Below are positions 61,959 through 64,000 of a stretch of DNA of 64,000 bases, piece after piece. The notes beneath the pieces were generated by a model. That model was not told the origin of the DNA. It saw nothing but the letters and a program-made list of their open reading frames with translations, and did not search any database. The number at the start of each line of letters is the position of its first letter. Position 1 is the first letter of the stretch. The position numbers were made by a program, and so were the translations under genes. The stretch covers positions 124,001-188,000 of the forward strand of contig JAFIDK010000007.1 in the NCBI GenBank assembly GCA_017051695.1, given 5' to 3'. The stretch comes from Algoriphagus aestuarii. GTDB lineage: Bacteria; Bacteroidota; Bacteroidia; Cytophagales; Cyclobacteriaceae.

Positions 61959-64000
61959 TTTTTTCTTTAACTGTGAAAAACACTCCTCCGATCAATCCCA
62001 AAATGATCAAATATTGAAAAATAATCATCGGTGTTTTGGTCATGTAATAACTGGATGGTGCAAATCTGAATTCAATTTCATGCTCACCTGAAGGAATATT
62101 CAATCCTCTTAAAAGGTAGTCTGTACGGAGAATGGTGGTTTCATTGCCATCAATTGTGGCTATCCATCCGGCAGGGTAATAGATTTCAGAAAATACTGCC
62201 AATCCTTCTTGACTCATATTTGCTGAATATTTCAAGTGATTTGGGGCATAAGAAAGAAGCTCTATGGAGCCTTCTCCCGCATTGATGGAACCGAATTCTT
62301 GGGTGTTGACTGTTGCCGTTTCCTGTGTGTTAATTTCTCCCAAAACGTCAATTTCCTCTTGATTAGTGCCTACTGTCCTAATGGTAGAAGGTATCCAAGC
62401 GGCACCGTTTGCAGATGGGTTTTCAAAAACGGAATTGGCTGCATTTCCGGCTATGATATATTTCGTATTGAGCATGTTGAAAGCCTGGATTCCTTCGAAG
62501 TCAAAGTCTCCTTCCTGTGCTTTTGTTACAAAATCATTCAGTTCATTTGATAATCTATAATCGATCAAATCTTGAAATCTTCGCAATTTGGCTCCATGAT
62601 AGCCGCCGATGGCATGGAATCTATAACTGGCTTTGCCTGCAGCTGTTAATCCTTCTGTCAAATCCAGCACTCTGAAATAGGAGTTGTCTTTTAGGATTTC
62701 TGCATCTGCAGGCGTTTCTGTAAAATAAGATTTTGATGGATTGTCCTGAAAAGAATCTCCATTAAGGTAAGGTCTATTGATCGTCCAAAGGTCAAATAAA
62801 ACCAATACAAAAAGCCCGGCACCTAGGATCAACTCATTGATTTTTTCTTTAAGAGCAAAGAATATCAGTGCAAAAGCTGCTGCTATAAAACCGAGGCTTT
62901 TTAATGCACTAGCTTGAAGCATGGACTTCCTGTCCTCCCTCAAAGCTCCCACTAACCAATCTGGTAATCCTTGATCTGCAGCTCCTTCAAATCTGAACAT
63001 TCCTGCGCCTATGATAAACAAAAGGATCAAGCCACCTGTCACAGCTCCAGCTAAATATAAAGGTTTGGTTTTTTGCTCTTGGATTAGCTTTTCCAAGGAA
63101 ATCATTCCCAAAATCGGAATGGCAAATAAGGTCATTCCCAATGCCATGGAGACAGCCCTGAATTTGTTGTATCCAGGTAGAATGTCAAACAGCAGGTAAT
63201 TAAACCAAGAGAGGTTTTTGCCCCATGAGAGCATCAAAGAAAGGATGATGATCGCTCCGAAAGTGATGAGAGATTGTTTCGGAGCTGCCCAAAAGCCTAA
63301 AATGGCCAGAAAGACCAAAATCACACCACCATAAATAGGTCCTCCGGTAAAAGGCTGATCGCCCCAATAAGTTGGTGCACCTTGTACAAAACCATTGATC
63401 TGAGCAGGATCCAGTCCTTGTTGACGAAGGGCTTTTTCCGAAGCTGAGTTTTTTGGCAAGGGTGTGTTGGATCCGCCTCCGTAAAAATCCGGAATCAAAA
63501 AGGTGAAAGATTCCATGATTCCATTCGACCAACCAAAAGCATACTCTTTGTCAAGTCCTGCTGATTTGGATTCGATCGTTACTTCTCCTCTTGTTGAATA
63601 TTTTGTGTATTCAAATGCAGTGGCTAATCTTCCAATGTTTCCTCCCAAGGCGAGAATTGCACCAATGAGTAGGATGCCTAGGGTTTTTGCAAGGTTAGGA
63701 AGTCCTTCTTTTTTCCATTCAAAAACCAACCTGACCACTACGTAAATAGCGCTTATCAAAAAGGTATAGTAAATGATCTGAACGTGGTTGAACTTAAATT
63801 GAAGAAGTAGTCCAAGTGCCAAAATTGCGGCACCCAAAACCCTCTTTTTTTCAAATGCCAGATGGATACCTAAAATCACGACTGGAATGAGGCATTCAGC
63901 CCATATTTTAGCATTATGCCCTGCTGCTAGACTGAGTAGGTTATAGGTATTAAAAGCAAAAGCTAAACTTCCCAATATGGCAAATGCCGGTCTAACCCGA
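61945..64000 (-). CDS. YfhO-family polytopic membrane protein (partial, 5' end outside window)
   Basis: The frame is open through the right edge, giving at least 684 residues; the N-terminus lies outside. 'FAFNTYNLLSLAAGHNAKIWAECLIP' and the later 'EYTKYSTRGEVTIE' are the YfhO signature, which belongs to the GT-C-like glycosyltransferase fold. About ten helices are followed by a soluble C-terminal domain ('VFSEIYYPAGWIATIDG', 'DYLLRGLNIPSGEHEIEFRFAP') and a last helix. In Firmicutes YfhO relatives glycosylate teichoic acids; here the acceptor is unknown. Confidence 0.9.
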   Translation of the reverse strand, partial: RVRPAFAILGSLAFAFNTYNLLSLAAGHNAKIWAECLIPVVILGIHLAFEKKRVLGAAILALGLLLQFKFNHVQIIYYTFLISAIYVVVRLVFEWKKEGLPNLAKTLGILLIGAILALGGNIGRLATAFEYTKYSTRGEVTIESKSAGLDKEYAFGWSNGIMESFTFLIPDFYGGGSNTPLPKNSASEKALRQQGLDPAQINGFVQGAPTYWGDQPFTGGPIYGGVILVFLAILGFWAAPKQSLITFGAIIILSLMLSWGKNLSWFNYLLFDILPGYNKFRAVSMALGMTLFAIPILGMISLEKLIQEQKTKPLYLAGAVTGGLILLFIIGAGMFRFEGAADQGLPDWLVGALREDRKSMLQASALKSLGFIAAAFALIFFALKEKINELILGAGLFVLVLFDLWTINRPYLNGDSFQDNPSKSYFTETPADAEILKDNSYFRVLDLTEGLTAAGKASYRFHAIGGYHGAKLRRFQDLIDYRLSNELNDFVTKAQEGDFDFEGIQAFNMLNTKYIIAGNAANSVFENPSANGAAWIPSTIRTVGTNQEEIDVLGEINTQETATVNTQEFGSINAGEGSIELLSYAPNHLKYSANMSQEGLAVFSEIYYPAGWIATIDGNETTILRTDYLLRGLNIPSGEHEIEFRFAPSSYYMTKTPMIIFQYLIILGLIGGVFFTVKEKNGRV

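Overview
The window looks like chromosomal DNA from a member of the Bacteroidota, most likely an aerobic cytophagalean near Algoriphagus/Cyclobacteriaceae (inference; no search was run). The reasons are a SusC/RagA receptor, a complete alternative complex III (Act) plus caa3-type oxidase cluster, the long form of IspG, starts with little or no Shine-Dalgarno sequence, and promoters of the Bacteroidota type (TTTG-N19-TAnnTTTG) that can be read by eye in front of two tRNA genes and the act operon, with a close variant in front of rpsA. Base composition looks near 40% GC except for an AT-rich patch at about 25.6-28.0 kb. I saw no insertion sequence, prophage, CRISPR array or rRNA.

Layout. 1-2602 (-): 5' part of a SusC-type TonB-dependent receptor running off the left edge. 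2968-7238 (-): purple-acid-phosphatase-like enzyme, tRNA-Ser(UGA), YihY membrane protein, hotdog thioesterase, MltG. 7329-9044 (+): Nudix hydrolase, YciO/Sua5-type protein, WbqC. 9129-11660 (+): ClpC. 11736-13795 (-): small membrane protein and a PolX whose polymerase active site looks lost. 13897-17426 (+): EVE protein, secreted protein of unknown function, pyrR-pyrB. 17514-18121 (-): frameshifted outer-membrane barrel pseudogene. 18229-22701 (+): ABC exporter pair, CBS/cysteine-synthase-type enzyme, membrane protein; 22688-23407 (-): PlsC. 23590-25560 (+): rpsA with its own promoter, a folded leader and a terminator.

25.6-28.0 kb is the accessory patch: a 66-residue secreted four-cysteine peptide, a strong hairpin, a lipoprotein that I read as a six-bladed propeller of the BF3164 kind, then remnants of a lipoprotein-like ORF and of an outer-membrane barrel. 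It ends at tRNA-Cys. This is the best candidate here for an undescribed system.

28.4-45.0 kb (+) is the respiratory block: actABCDEF, coxB, coxA, ctaA, ctaB, two subunit III genes, subunit IV, a terminator, then sco, a DUF420 protein and an 83-residue CxxC membrane protein. It encodes an electron path from menaquinol through ACIII to oxygen, with heme A synthesis and copper delivery alongside. A 1234-residue membrane histidine kinase and an 1154-residue outer-membrane-type protein follow.

52.3-55.3 kb (+): SDR enzyme, IspG and a small membrane protein. 55.35-58.0 kb (-): NagX-like acyltransferase, a 37-residue basic protein, a sterol-desaturase-family hydroxylase, dodecin. 58.16-60.6 kb (+): YjbR-like protein, ABC ATPase, APP1-like phosphatase. 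60.7-64.0 kb (-): SlyD-type FKBP, methyltransferase and a YfhO-family membrane protein cut by the right edge.
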